A program made the translations under genes and the position numbers. The notes beneath the pieces were generated by a model. It saw nothing but the letters and a program-made list of their open reading frames with translations. It was not told the origin of the DNA and searched no databases. This document shows positions 33,701-42,228 of a DNA stretch of 64,000 bases, piece by piece. Numbering within the stretch: position 1 is the first letter of the stretch; each line of letters opens with the position of its first letter. The stretch is from Candidatus Kryptoniota bacterium (GTDB lineage Bacteria; Bacteroidota; Ignavibacteria; Kryptoniales; JAKASW01), in assembly GCA_036567965.1 (NCBI GenBank), contig DATCTN010000015.1:81431-145430 (forward strand), in the 5' to 3' direction.

Positions 33701-36399
33701 ACGCGCGAGCGCTGGTGACGGTCGAACGCGACGGAATATTGAGGCAGTGGACAACGACGCTCGTCGGGAGTGCACCCGACATAAGGATTCCAATCACAAA
33801 GAGTGATCTTCCGAATATCTTCGTATCGGTGGTCCTCCTACAGGGCCGTGTAGCAGTACAGGAAGTGAACGCGCGGGGCGAGGACATCGGGCGGCCGTCA
33901 TTCAAGATCGGGTATATTAACCTTCCGGTGGATGCCGGGACTCAACACCTGGGTGTTTCGGTTGTGACAGATAAGGACAACTATCACCCCGGTGACTCTG
34001 TAGAAGTTTCGATTAATGTTAAGAATGCTTCAGGCGCAGGGACCGCAGCAGAAGTTGTGCTTAGCGTCGCCGACATGGGTGTACTTAATCTCATCAACTA
34101 CGCTTTGCCCGACCCCTTCGAGACTTTCTTCGGACCGCGAGAGCTCGGCGTGACAACGTCTGAGACGATCGTCCATCTTGTCCAGCAGCGTTCCTACGGT
34201 GAAAAAGGAGAAGATGAAGGCGGCGGCGGAATGTCGCTTTCAGAAATTCAGATGAGAGGCGATTTCAGATTTACCGCTTATTGGAAGGCGTCAATTATCA
34301 CGGACGAAAAAGGAACGGCGAAAATCAGATTCAAACTCCCGGACAACCTGAGCCAGTTCAAAGTCATGGCCGTCGCGTTGACGATGGGTTCCGAATTCGG
34401 ATGCGGGACAAGCACGTTCCGTGTGAACAAGGAATTCCTGCTTCAGGCTGCGTTGCCGAGATTCGCGCGCGTCGGCGACAGGTTCAGCGCCGGGGTTCTC
34501 GCTACAAACTACTCCAAAGAGCCCGGCACCGTTGTCCTCCTCGCTTCCGTGGACAAGAACCTGATTCTTTCGGGAAAGGATACGATGACGTTTTCACTGG
34601 AACCTGGCGCGAGCAAAGAGATCAGATTCGATTATCAGGCACCGGAGCAAATCGGTCCAGCGACTTTCAACTTCCAGGCGGCGATGGGAAAGTTCACCGA
34701 CGGACTGACCATCACAATTCCTGTTGAAGTCCCAAGGATGAAGGAATCGGACGCACTTTACGAGAGCACCCAGGATTCCGCGAATGAATCGATAATCGTT
34801 CCGCAGGATATTCATCCTGGTCTCGGAGAAATCCAGCTTACGGCGGCATCCACAGCACTCGGCGGGTTGGAGAACAGCGTTAATTACCTGATCACGTATC
34901 CTTACGGCTGTCTTGAGCAGAGACTCTCCTGCGTCCTTCCCATAATACTCGGGGAAGACATGGTCAAGGCTTTCAAGCTGAACGTTCTCGAAGGAAAAGA
35001 CATGAGGGCAGTCGCGCAGGGTGTCATCGACGAGATTTCCCGTTTCCAGACGGGCGATGGCGGCTTCGCATACTGGAAAGGCGACCCGTACTCCTATCCA
35101 TATCTCACTGGTTACGCGGTAATGGTTCTCGGCAAGGCGGTGGATCGGGGATACAGCGTTGACAAGGAAGTTTTGGATAATGCCGTAAAATACTGCAGCA
35201 ATTATCTGAGAGACATTCAGAATCAAAAGTACGTTCCTGGCGGAGAGCCGTGCCGCCTGGCGACCCGGGCGTTGATTGTCTACGCGCTTGCCTGTGTCGG
35301 CCATCCGGAGCCGGCGTATGTCGAACAGCTGTACGTCTCGAGGAACACGCTTCCGCTCTTTGCGAAAGCTTTCCTTCTCGAGGCCATACACAAAGGAAAC
35401 GGAAATTCAGGAGCGATGTTCGGCATGCAAAACGAGATTACGAGAGCTCTCCTGAACATGGCCAAGTTCGATGGGACAACGGCGCATTTCGAAGAACCCG
35501 ACTGGGAGGGACTGAAGTGGGTCTTCAGCACAAACACGAGGACGACCGCGATAATACTTCAGGCGCTGCTCGAGACCGGATATCGCGATCCGTTCCTTGC
35601 GAAAGTCACAAGCTGGATCATGCGCGAAGGCAAGATCGGGAGATGGCGATCGACACAGGAAAATATTTACGTAGTTGCAGCGCTGTCGGATTATTTCTCT
35701 GCCTTCGAGAAAGAGAATCCGGATTTCACCGCCCACATTTCGATTGCAGGCCGGAAAATCCTGGACTCGATGTTCAAGGGACGAGAGTTCAAGACAGTGG
35801 CGGAGTCTGTGCCCCTTGGCGAGTTCACGAAGGACAAAGCTCTACCCATCAGCATTAAGAAAAGCGGCGCCGGGAGACTCTACTACGGCATCCGAATGAA
35901 TTACTATCCGAAGAGAGACACGCTCTACCGCGATGAAGGAATCGCAGTACTGAAGGTGATCACGACGGCAGACGGCAAGCCGGCACAGAAATCGGCAGAC
36001 GGAGAGTATTTGCTTTCAGCCGGATCGATGTACAAAGTGACCATCACAGTTGTGGTGGCGCAGGAGAGAAATTTTGTGGTAGTCGACGATCCGATACCTG
36101 CGGGTACTGAAACCGTGAATCTGACCTTCGACACCGAAAGCGGATTTCTCAGTGAGGGCCTGGATAATCCTGACGAATATGAAACCGAATACTGGTCGGG
36201 CGGATTCAACCATGTCGAACAGAAAGACGACCGCGTGCTTCTTTTCGCGAATACCCTTGACGCGGGAACACATTATCATTCTTATCTGGTGCGGGCCGCG
36301 ACGTACGGGACATTCTCGATGCCGTCGACCCACGCGGAAGAGATGTATGCACCGGACGTTTTCGGTCAGACTGTGCACGGGACAGTGATCGTTAAATGA
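30727..36399 (+). CDS. Bacterial alpha-2-macroglobulin family protein
   Basis: This 1,890-residue periplasmic protein has a signal peptide, N-terminal bacterial Ig-like/MG domains, a large array of macroglobulin domains, and the thioester motif CLEQ at about residue 1395 in TYPYGCLEQ within an alpha-alpha toroid domain. These proteins trap invading proteases through the thioester. Unlike E. coli YfhM there is no lipobox Cys after the signal, so it may be soluble. The ATG at 30727 was preferred over a GTG three codons earlier. The next gene is PBP1C, overlapping by ATGA, the classical A2M/PBP1C pairing in which cell-wall repair follows protease attack. Confidence 0.93.
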   Translation: MKRSALFLFAVLSYLPGTVTSQQTNEPLRVLSATPSGATETRDQSHAIVVIFNKAMVPLQEVPVGEGSGPLVIEPQIKGRYRWLGTTTLTFWPNDTLPYATAYTARVPAGTKALDGSTLSQDYTWTFETPRPQLIRTLPRDNATYIRPETKIYLQFNEPMDPSRAAPYISIMKSNGTVLMTVPSQVRYPTGDELDKFGWDNLAKNILLVVPTDKLEGGSKYFVQLKAGLPGVVGNLGLAADKVITFSTPGDFKFEGLSSESIRPDGALTLVFSNPVDMKELVQHLSFSPGIEIPSEYSEGYYGTRTRTSLYLDFLPDTTYSLKIDGALKDEFGNSLGQDISVSFSTGSYTSRLYMAGGEGTIEAYGKMRYPIAVRNLESFRLRLASIPVDSVIPYFISGHFDQWVNVDRKVDLKIKNNTLSHITFKADEPLGGKKFGFIGAEISEPVPAINDFGPSSAFLQVTSLGITAKFSPENNLVWVTHLQDTKPVAGAEVQVRDDQNRVLWKGSTDTSGLATTPGWGTLGMKPKEYQQPRIWIFAREGEDWAFTRNEEGTGIDPWRFGINYDWRPQYQSLSGTVFTDRGLYRAGEEVQIKGIVRQRISDDWKLPVGRKVLVAVMDPMNEEVQTDTMTVSPFGSFDLSFEMSPNAHLGDYRIHVFTRKSGLEYGGSEYDYEDEDQKKSPEGMIEVASGSFRVEAFRPAESEVSVRFLANGTPDQPSYTMGDTARGTISARYLFGAPMRNDKVSWALRAFPGSFDPPGYPDYSFGPSWWDVERSETMLASVDTTLDDHGMLAISFPIGKDRLKGTQNLLLEATATSQSRRSVTGRASVLLHGGQFYIGIRESNFFNKLGDTLRFDLIASRPDGSLIQGEDLHVSIVKRQWISVRRAETDGRYYWQTDKIDSILQDFTVPSGSSPREGEYVPKHAGYYLINVRSTDSMGNPIESGNDFYVTGSSYIAWQRSDDDRIDLVSDRKSYKPFDVAHVMVKSPYENARALVTVERDGILRQWTTTLVGSAPDIRIPITKSDLPNIFVSVVLLQGRVAVQEVNARGEDIGRPSFKIGYINLPVDAGTQHLGVSVVTDKDNYHPGDSVEVSINVKNASGAGTAAEVVLSVADMGVLNLINYALPDPFETFFGPRELGVTTSETIVHLVQQRSYGEKGEDEGGGGMSLSEIQMRGDFRFTAYWKASIITDEKGTAKIRFKLPDNLSQFKVMAVALTMGSEFGCGTSTFRVNKEFLLQAALPRFARVGDRFSAGVLATNYSKEPGTVVLLASVDKNLILSGKDTMTFSLEPGASKEIRFDYQAPEQIGPATFNFQAAMGKFTDGLTITIPVEVPRMKESDALYESTQDSANESIIVPQDIHPGLGEIQLTAASTALGGLENSVNYLITYPYGCLEQRLSCVLPIILGEDMVKAFKLNVLEGKDMRAVAQGVIDEISRFQTGDGGFAYWKGDPYSYPYLTGYAVMVLGKAVDRGYSVDKEVLDNAVKYCSNYLRDIQNQKYVPGGEPCRLATRALIVYALACVGHPEPAYVEQLYVSRNTLPLFAKAFLLEAIHKGNGNSGAMFGMQNEITRALLNMAKFDGTTAHFEEPDWEGLKWVFSTNTRTTAIILQALLETGYRDPFLAKVTSWIMREGKIGRWRSTQENIYVVAALSDYFSAFEKENPDFTAHISIAGRKILDSMFKGREFKTVAESVPLGEFTKDKALPISIKKSGAGRLYYGIRMNYYPKRDTLYRDEGIAVLKVITTADGKPAQKSADGEYLLSAGSMYKVTITVVVAQERNFVVVDDPIPAGTETVNLTFDTESGFLSEGLDNPDEYETEYWSGGFNHVEQKDDRVLLFANTLDAGTHYHSYLVRAATYGTFSMPSTHAEEMYAPDVFGQTVHGTVIVK

Positions 36400-38843
36400 G
36401 AAGGCTGATCAGACTTCTCAGGCTAAGACCTCTTGAAAGCGGCGTGATGATTGCCGCTGCCGCTTTCATTTTTTCTTTTTTTGTTCCAATACCAGAGGAA
36501 GATCTGTCGCCTCTTCCAGTAATATCCATGCGCATCACAGACAGAAACGACAGAACCCTGAGAGAGGTCCTGTCTGACCAAGGAGGAAGAGCGTACTGGC
36601 TCCGCCCGGATGAAATTCCAAAACACTTGATCGATGCTACGATCGCAGCTGAGGACAGGTATTTCTATTCGCACCCCGGGATAAATCCATTCTCAATTGC
36701 GAGAGCTTTCGTCCAGGATATCAGGTCAAGACGGTTTGTCGCCGGCGGATCGACGATCACCCAGCAGGTTGTGAGAAACATATACCATGAGCCGCGGACA
36801 ATATTCGGGAAGATGATCGAGGGCTGGCGGGCAATCCGGCTGGAGAAGACTATCTCCAAAAAGGACATCATCGTCGAGTATCTCAACCGCGTTCCCTACG
36901 GAAACGGCACATACGGGATTGAGGCGGCATCGCGCCTCTACTTTGGAATGCCTGCAGCTCACCTATCTCTCGCACAGTCCGCATTCCTCGCCGGCCTTCC
37001 AAATTCACCTAGTATGTCCAATCCATACAAGGGAATCGACAAAGCAAAGAGACGACAGCTGATCATTCTTAAGCGAATGCTCTCGGAAAATTACATCACG
37101 AAAGAGGAATGCGGGCGTGCAGCGGACGAACGAATAATTTTGCAGGATCCCGACCGCCAGCTGAGGGCCCCGCATTTTACTGAGATGGTTCTGAACTCAA
37201 TTCCCGCGGACGAACGGTCCCGGATCTCTTCGATCAGAACTACGCTCGACTACGAGATCCAAAACACGGTAGAGATTCTTCTCAAGGGACATATTGCGTC
37301 TCTCCGGAAGTCACATGTCACAAACGGATCGGTTGTTGTCATTGACAATTTGACGGGTGAAGTGATAGCTCTCGCGGGATCGGTGGACTATTTCGATTCA
37401 CTTCATGACGGTCAGTTCAACGGTGCTCTGGCGAAGAGGCAGCCTGGCTCGGCGCTGAAGCCGTTCGTGTACGGCCTAGCGTTGGAAGCAGGAATGACCG
37501 CTGCAGAAGTGCTCCCGGACATCCCTTTCGCCGCTCCGACCCAAAACGGCACTTTCGTTCCGCAAAACTACGACAGAAGGTTTCACGGGCCGGTCAGGTT
37601 AAGGACGGCGCTCGGCTGTTCGTACAATGTCCCCGCGGTGAGGGTGGCTGACAAGCTCGGGCTTGATGCCGTCCTCGCGAAATTTCACGACGCCGGCCTG
37701 GCATCGCTCGACAGGCCCGCGTCATACTACGGTCTCGGCCTTGCGCTTGGAGATGGTGAAGTGACGCTTCTTGAGCTGACAAGAGCGTACTCCATGCTGG
37801 CACGCAGCGGGAATTATATTCCGGATAAAATCATACTCGCAATAAGAAACATTAACGGAGTCGAGAAACCTTTCACCTCACCCGACAGTTCCGTGCCGGC
37901 TGGAGTCGCGAGGAGCGTGTTCTCACCGCAAGTGGCTTACATCATCACGAGCATACTCAGCGACGAGGACGCCCGCGCCCCGGCATTCGGGATAGATTCG
38001 CCGGTGAGTCTGCCGTTCCCCTGCGCCGTGAAAACGGGAACTTCCAAGGACTATAAAGACAATTGGACGGTTGGATTTACACCCAGATGGACGGTCGGCG
38101 TATGGGCAGGCAACTTCGACGCTAAACCGATGCGAACCATTTCAGGGATTACCGGTGCCGGTATGCTATTCAGGGATGTCATGCTTTACCTCGAACAATC
38201 GGGGAACTGGTCGGGCTTCCGTGTTCCAGAGGGGATCGTTCACGTGAAAGTCTGTGCGCTCTCAGGAAAACTCCCGGGGAACGCGTGTACCGGCACCATG
38301 GATGAAGTGTTCATTCGAGGAACTGAACCGACTGAAACGTGCGACATGCACCTGAAGATTCTTGTAGATGCACGGACAGGAGAGCCCGCCCGTGGGCCGA
38401 TCCGCGGAAGATCGCTTCTGACAGAGACCATCGAGGTACTGCCGCCCAGCTATGATTCCTGGCTCGAGCAGCGGGAGGAGGGACGCCGCAATCGGCTTCC
38501 GGTACCAGGACCGCGTGCGCGTCTCGGGACGCCGGTCAGTTCGACCGGGGATCTTCAGCGGCCGGCTGCCGTCGAGTTCGGAATCTCAGCGCCGGAAAAT
38601 GGAGCGGTCTTCAAAATCGATCCGTCACTCAGAAGAGAATTTCAAATGCTGGATGTGGCTGTCGTCGCCGGTCCAGCGTACCATGATGTCAAACTGCTCG
38701 TCGACGGCAAATTGTACGCTGAATTATCGGATACCAAGATAGCGCGCTGGGCATTGTTACCGGGAGGACACGCGTTCAGCATCATCGCCGAAAGAAAAAA
38801 CAAGACCGTGAGAAGTTCAACCGTGCGGATTACCGTGAACTAG
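36396..38843 (+). CDS. pbpC: Penicillin-binding protein 1C (peptidoglycan glycosyltransferase/transpeptidase-like)
   Basis: This 815-residue protein has one N-terminal membrane anchor (about 17-32). The GT51 glycosyltransferase domain carries EDRYFYSHPGI and GGSTITQQVVRN. The transpeptidase domain carries Ser352 in SALK, a SYN motif (CSYNVPA) and KTGT at about residue 546. A C-terminal BiPBP_C Ig-like domain ends the protein. It polymerises glycan strands in the periplasm; transpeptidase activity of PBP1C proteins is often weak. It is translationally coupled to the A2M gene. It ends convergent to the TonB receptor gene, with a 187-bp gap lacking a clear terminator. Confidence 0.95.
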   Translation: MRRLIRLLRLRPLESGVMIAAAAFIFSFFVPIPEEDLSPLPVISMRITDRNDRTLREVLSDQGGRAYWLRPDEIPKHLIDATIAAEDRYFYSHPGINPFSIARAFVQDIRSRRFVAGGSTITQQVVRNIYHEPRTIFGKMIEGWRAIRLEKTISKKDIIVEYLNRVPYGNGTYGIEAASRLYFGMPAAHLSLAQSAFLAGLPNSPSMSNPYKGIDKAKRRQLIILKRMLSENYITKEECGRAADERIILQDPDRQLRAPHFTEMVLNSIPADERSRISSIRTTLDYEIQNTVEILLKGHIASLRKSHVTNGSVVVIDNLTGEVIALAGSVDYFDSLHDGQFNGALAKRQPGSALKPFVYGLALEAGMTAAEVLPDIPFAAPTQNGTFVPQNYDRRFHGPVRLRTALGCSYNVPAVRVADKLGLDAVLAKFHDAGLASLDRPASYYGLGLALGDGEVTLLELTRAYSMLARSGNYIPDKIILAIRNINGVEKPFTSPDSSVPAGVARSVFSPQVAYIITSILSDEDARAPAFGIDSPVSLPFPCAVKTGTSKDYKDNWTVGFTPRWTVGVWAGNFDAKPMRTISGITGAGMLFRDVMLYLEQSGNWSGFRVPEGIVHVKVCALSGKLPGNACTGTMDEVFIRGTEPTETCDMHLKILVDARTGEPARGPIRGRSLLTETIEVLPPSYDSWLEQREEGRRNRLPVPGPRARLGTPVSSTGDLQRPAAVEFGISAPENGAVFKIDPSLRREFQMLDVAVVAGPAYHDVKLLVDGKLYAELSDTKIARWALLPGGHAFSIIAERKNKTVRSSTVRITVN

Positions 38844-39030
38844 CGCTTGATAGTCTGCTGCCGGTACTGCGATCGCTGCGATTCTTCGAAATACGTTTAT
38901 CTTCCTTCGTATCGGGAGATCCGGCCGATCAGAGAGGCGCCCGCCAATTCTTTTACCCCTCAAATTATTTTCGCTTCCCCGAACCAACGGCGCGCAAAAT
39001 TGCTCTCCCGACTTTCCTTTCTCCTGATCT

Positions 39031-41283
39031 TCAGATTCCCCAACTTAGCGACAAGTTGAAGATTGTCGGGAGCTGGTACACTACGTCGCCGGTAATATTG
39101 TTAATGTAGAACACATTTCTTTTGTTGTACGCGTTGACCAGCGTACCCTGGAGCGTGAAGTGTGCCGGATCGATCTCAAAATCGTACGACGCGCTCAGGT
39201 CGAGACTTTGATAACCCGGAAGCCTTGATGTGTTCAGGCTGCCGAATAAGACCTGGCTGGATAGGGCCTGGCCGGTGTAATCAGGCAAGTTGTGGGGATT
39301 AATTTGAGCGAGCCCGAAATATCCGTCGACCGGAGTATACGGAAGCCCGCCCGAGAACTTCCACCTCGCTCTCAGCCAGAACTTCCTGAGCAGCTGCATG
39401 CCCGCGGAGATGTTCAACTGATGGCGAAGGTCATATCGTGGGAAATATGTCAAGCCGTCGAACATTCTAGTTGTGCGGCTGAATGAATAGCTCCCTTCAA
39501 GATAAGAGCTCTCCCCTGCGTCGTATCTGAAACTCACGTCCGCACCGTACGCTTCTCCCCTTCCGAATATGAAGTCGTTCTCATATTCGTACACCTTGTC
39601 CCGGTTAACCGCAACTAAATTCCTGAAATCCTTGTAGTAAACTTCTATTCTTGCGGAAGTGAGAACGTTTGGATTCAATTTGACCCCCAGTACGTACTGA
39701 GTCGATTGCTCATCCCCGCTCCCTTCAGGAAGAGGAGCGATGACGTCGAAAGGAGTGAATACCATATTTTCGTCGTTCAGATTCATCAGTCTCTGGTGAT
39801 AGATCCCACATGTGGCATAGACGGAAACGGGTTCTCCGAAATCGTACCCGAGCGTAATCCGGGGTTCCGCTATGTAACCATTCGGCTCACCGGCGAGGTC
39901 CTCGAATGCCCTCTGGAGATCTGATCGGAGTCCCAGCTCGAATGATAGTCCGCCTGCAAAATGGAAATTGTATTTTGCCCAGACCTGCGGTTCGGTCTCC
40001 GAGAGCGATTGCTGTATCACGGTGCCGTACTTATTAGTAAAAGTGTAATTATACGTGGGGAAATTGAATAACAGTCCGATGTTGAACTCGTTCCGAGCTA
40101 TCGAATACGACGTTACCTCCGCGTACAACGAGGGGCTCGACACTTCGCTGAGCTGGTAGCTGAGATACTGTGCATCTTTCGGAAGTTGCTCCGCCTTGTA
40201 TGTTGAAGTCGAGATCGAAAATCTCATGTCGTACTGGTCGCCTACTAGATAGCTGCCGGAAACCGCTGCGGAGTTGTTGGTCCACCTGAAATCCGGCTCG
40301 GAGCTGTTGGAACCGGAGATCATATCCGCATTAGTCAGGAATTCTGCGGAGACATGTCCCGTTCCAAATGATTCCACTGTGGCTTTTGCAAAACCGTCGT
40401 AGAAGTCGAAAGGGAGTCCGAGTCCATAGAATTTTTGAAGAGCGTCCTGGAACAACGGGCGGCGGTAAAATAGCACGAAGCTTGTGTTTCCTCCCGACGA
40501 AAACGGACCGGTTAGAGAAAAATCCGACGAGAGAAGGTCGAGCGTGCCCTTCGCTCTGTAATTGTATCTATCGCCGTCGATCGTCTGAATGTCGAATACT
40601 GACGACAGTCTTCCGCCATACTGCGCCTGGAATCCTCCGGTACTGAAATCCGCGACCTTAACTATCATCGGGTCCACAAAACTAAACAACCCGAACGCAT
40701 GCGACAGGTTGTAGATCTGCATGCCGTCGATGAGAACAAGGTTCTGATCCGGACCTCCTCCCCTTACATAGTACTGGCTGGAAATTCCGCTGACTGTGAC
40801 GACACCCGGAAGCTGCGTGACATATTGTACAACGTCATTCTTGAACATGCCGACATTTCTCTGCAGTTCTCCGGAAGTTATAATCGTTGTGCCCGCGACT
40901 TTCGCACCGCCGACGTATGACTCTCCGGTGACCTCAACAGCCGGCATTGTCTTGGGAGACTCAGGGATCGCGAGGCGAACGGTAGTCGATTCCTTCAACG
41001 AATCAGGGAGTTCGAAATCTTTCGACCTGTAACCGATGGCCGACGCGCGCAGTCTCGTCTGCTCCGGCTTGACATTTCTCAAGAAGAAGTAGCCGTTGAT
41101 GTCCGCAACTGTTCCTATGGAGGTGCCGACGATGGAGACGGTCGCGTAAGGAATTCGCTCTCCGCTCGCGCTGTCGACTACCGATCCTTTTATTGTCACG
41201 CTCCTTCCTTGTCCAAAGGTTCCATCCGGATGGAGTAATACCAAAATAAAAAGGACTGAGATCGAAAGGAGTTTCTTCCTCAA
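39031..41283 (-). CDS. TonB-dependent outer-membrane receptor with N-terminal carboxypeptidase-regulatory-like domain
   Basis: This 750-residue protein has a signal peptide, a CarboxypepD_reg-like domain (IKGSVVDSASGERIPYATVS, about 30-110), a plug domain with YVRGGGPDQNLVLIDGMQI, and a 22-strand-type barrel ending in an aromatic strand. Such receptors import nutrients or metal chelates with TonB energy. The gene overlaps the upstream DUF4249 gene by ATGA, so the two are made together. The ligand is unknown. No extracytoplasmic sigma or anti-sigma factor genes lie nearby. Confidence 0.88.
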   Translation of the reverse strand: MRKKLLSISVLFILVLLHPDGTFGQGRSVTIKGSVVDSASGERIPYATVSIVGTSIGTVADINGYFFLRNVKPEQTRLRASAIGYRSKDFELPDSLKESTTVRLAIPESPKTMPAVEVTGESYVGGAKVAGTTIITSGELQRNVGMFKNDVVQYVTQLPGVVTVSGISSQYYVRGGGPDQNLVLIDGMQIYNLSHAFGLFSFVDPMIVKVADFSTGGFQAQYGGRLSSVFDIQTIDGDRYNYRAKGTLDLLSSDFSLTGPFSSGGNTSFVLFYRRPLFQDALQKFYGLGLPFDFYDGFAKATVESFGTGHVSAEFLTNADMISGSNSSEPDFRWTNNSAAVSGSYLVGDQYDMRFSISTSTYKAEQLPKDAQYLSYQLSEVSSPSLYAEVTSYSIARNEFNIGLLFNFPTYNYTFTNKYGTVIQQSLSETEPQVWAKYNFHFAGGLSFELGLRSDLQRAFEDLAGEPNGYIAEPRITLGYDFGEPVSVYATCGIYHQRLMNLNDENMVFTPFDVIAPLPEGSGDEQSTQYVLGVKLNPNVLTSARIEVYYKDFRNLVAVNRDKVYEYENDFIFGRGEAYGADVSFRYDAGESSYLEGSYSFSRTTRMFDGLTYFPRYDLRHQLNISAGMQLLRKFWLRARWKFSGGLPYTPVDGYFGLAQINPHNLPDYTGQALSSQVLFGSLNTSRLPGYQSLDLSASYDFEIDPAHFTLQGTLVNAYNKRNVFYINNITGDVVYQLPTIFNLSLSWGI

Positions 41284-42206
41284 AACAGGAAAATCCTTGT
41301 CGTGTCGACCGCTGCACCTGCTACTATACCTTCTCCCAGGCCGTTGAAGATGTTCGAGAAAATGATCTTGTCTGTCCGCATCGACAGCGGATCGAGTTCG
41401 CGGTTCGACGTAATGTAAAACCTGTAAAGAGGATCGTCGATCTGAGTGACAACAATGTCCGTGTAGAAATGGACCCGCTTCAAATTCCCCCCGAGAGCTT
41501 GGGCTGATTTGAATGCGCTGGCGTAATCTGAAATTGAGAATTCTTCGTCCGTGTTTCCCGCCGTCGCTTCGCGGAATGGGTCGGGTGAGGTCTGTTGATT
41601 GATCGGGATGATGTCGCTTTGAAAATTCCCGCTGCTGTCGAAGCCCCTGTATTCAACGTAAAGCCGGGCAAACTCGGCCCTCGTCGAACCGGAAAGCAGT
41701 ACATTGAAGACCAGTGGTGTGGTAGCGATTGCCGGGCGGCGAAGATCTGAATAAGTCGATAGATCCGGAACCGTCACATTGCTCCCCGGAACACTTACCG
41801 GGGCGACAGCCGGCGGATAACCATTCTTGAGAACCGACAGAGTGTAATTCCCGAAAGGCATTACCTCGGTCTGAACGAAGTAAAAGGAAACAGTGTCGCC
41901 GTCTATCACTCCGGTCGTGTCGATGAGGGTGATATCCGGTCCTGATCCTCCGCTCAGTACGACGGTAGCGCCATGTACCGGTTCACCGACGCTGTCCGAC
42001 TGCGATCCCTTGACTGATGTCACCCTGACGTACACGTCCTTCGAGTTCGCGATGAGGATGGAATAAACAACAAGCTTCGGTGTAATATTCACATCCGGCT
42101 TGAACGGGCTGTTGCAGCCCGACGACAAAATCGAAAGAACCGCCAGCAGAACTGCGGTTGCGCCGCGAAGTTTGCCACCTGCTTTATAGATCGAATCCGC
42201 GTTCAA
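41280..42206 (-). CDS. DUF4249-family lipoprotein, partner of the TonB receptor
   Basis: This 308-residue lipoprotein has the lipobox LSSGC (Cys at about residue 31), then beta-rich domains with the DUF4249 hallmarks: VRVTSVKGS, GATVVLSGG and a C-terminal ILFS-type end with RFYITSNRELDPLSM. DUF4249 genes regularly accompany TonB-dependent receptors in Bacteroidota, and their products probably act as surface or periplasmic accessory lipoproteins. The start is TTG with a weak ribosome-binding site, since no ATG lies before the lipobox. It lies 22 bp after the T9SS propeller gene. Confidence 0.75.
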   Translation of the reverse strand: MNADSIYKAGGKLRGATAVLLAVLSILSSGCNSPFKPDVNITPKLVVYSILIANSKDVYVRVTSVKGSQSDSVGEPVHGATVVLSGGSGPDITLIDTTGVIDGDTVSFYFVQTEVMPFGNYTLSVLKNGYPPAVAPVSVPGSNVTVPDLSTYSDLRRPAIATTPLVFNVLLSGSTRAEFARLYVEYRGFDSSGNFQSDIIPINQQTSPDPFREATAGNTDEEFSISDYASAFKSAQALGGNLKRVHFYTDIVVTQIDDPLYRFYITSNRELDPLSMRTDKIIFSNIFNGLGEGIVAGAAVDTTRIFLF

Positions 42207-42228
42207 TTCATTCGACCCGAGTATATGT

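Noticed and set aside
34594..35391. Minus-strand open frame (265 codons) inside the alpha-2-macroglobulin gene
   Set aside because: It is antisense to the thioester and toroid region of a well-supported gene; its composition is a codon-bias artefact.
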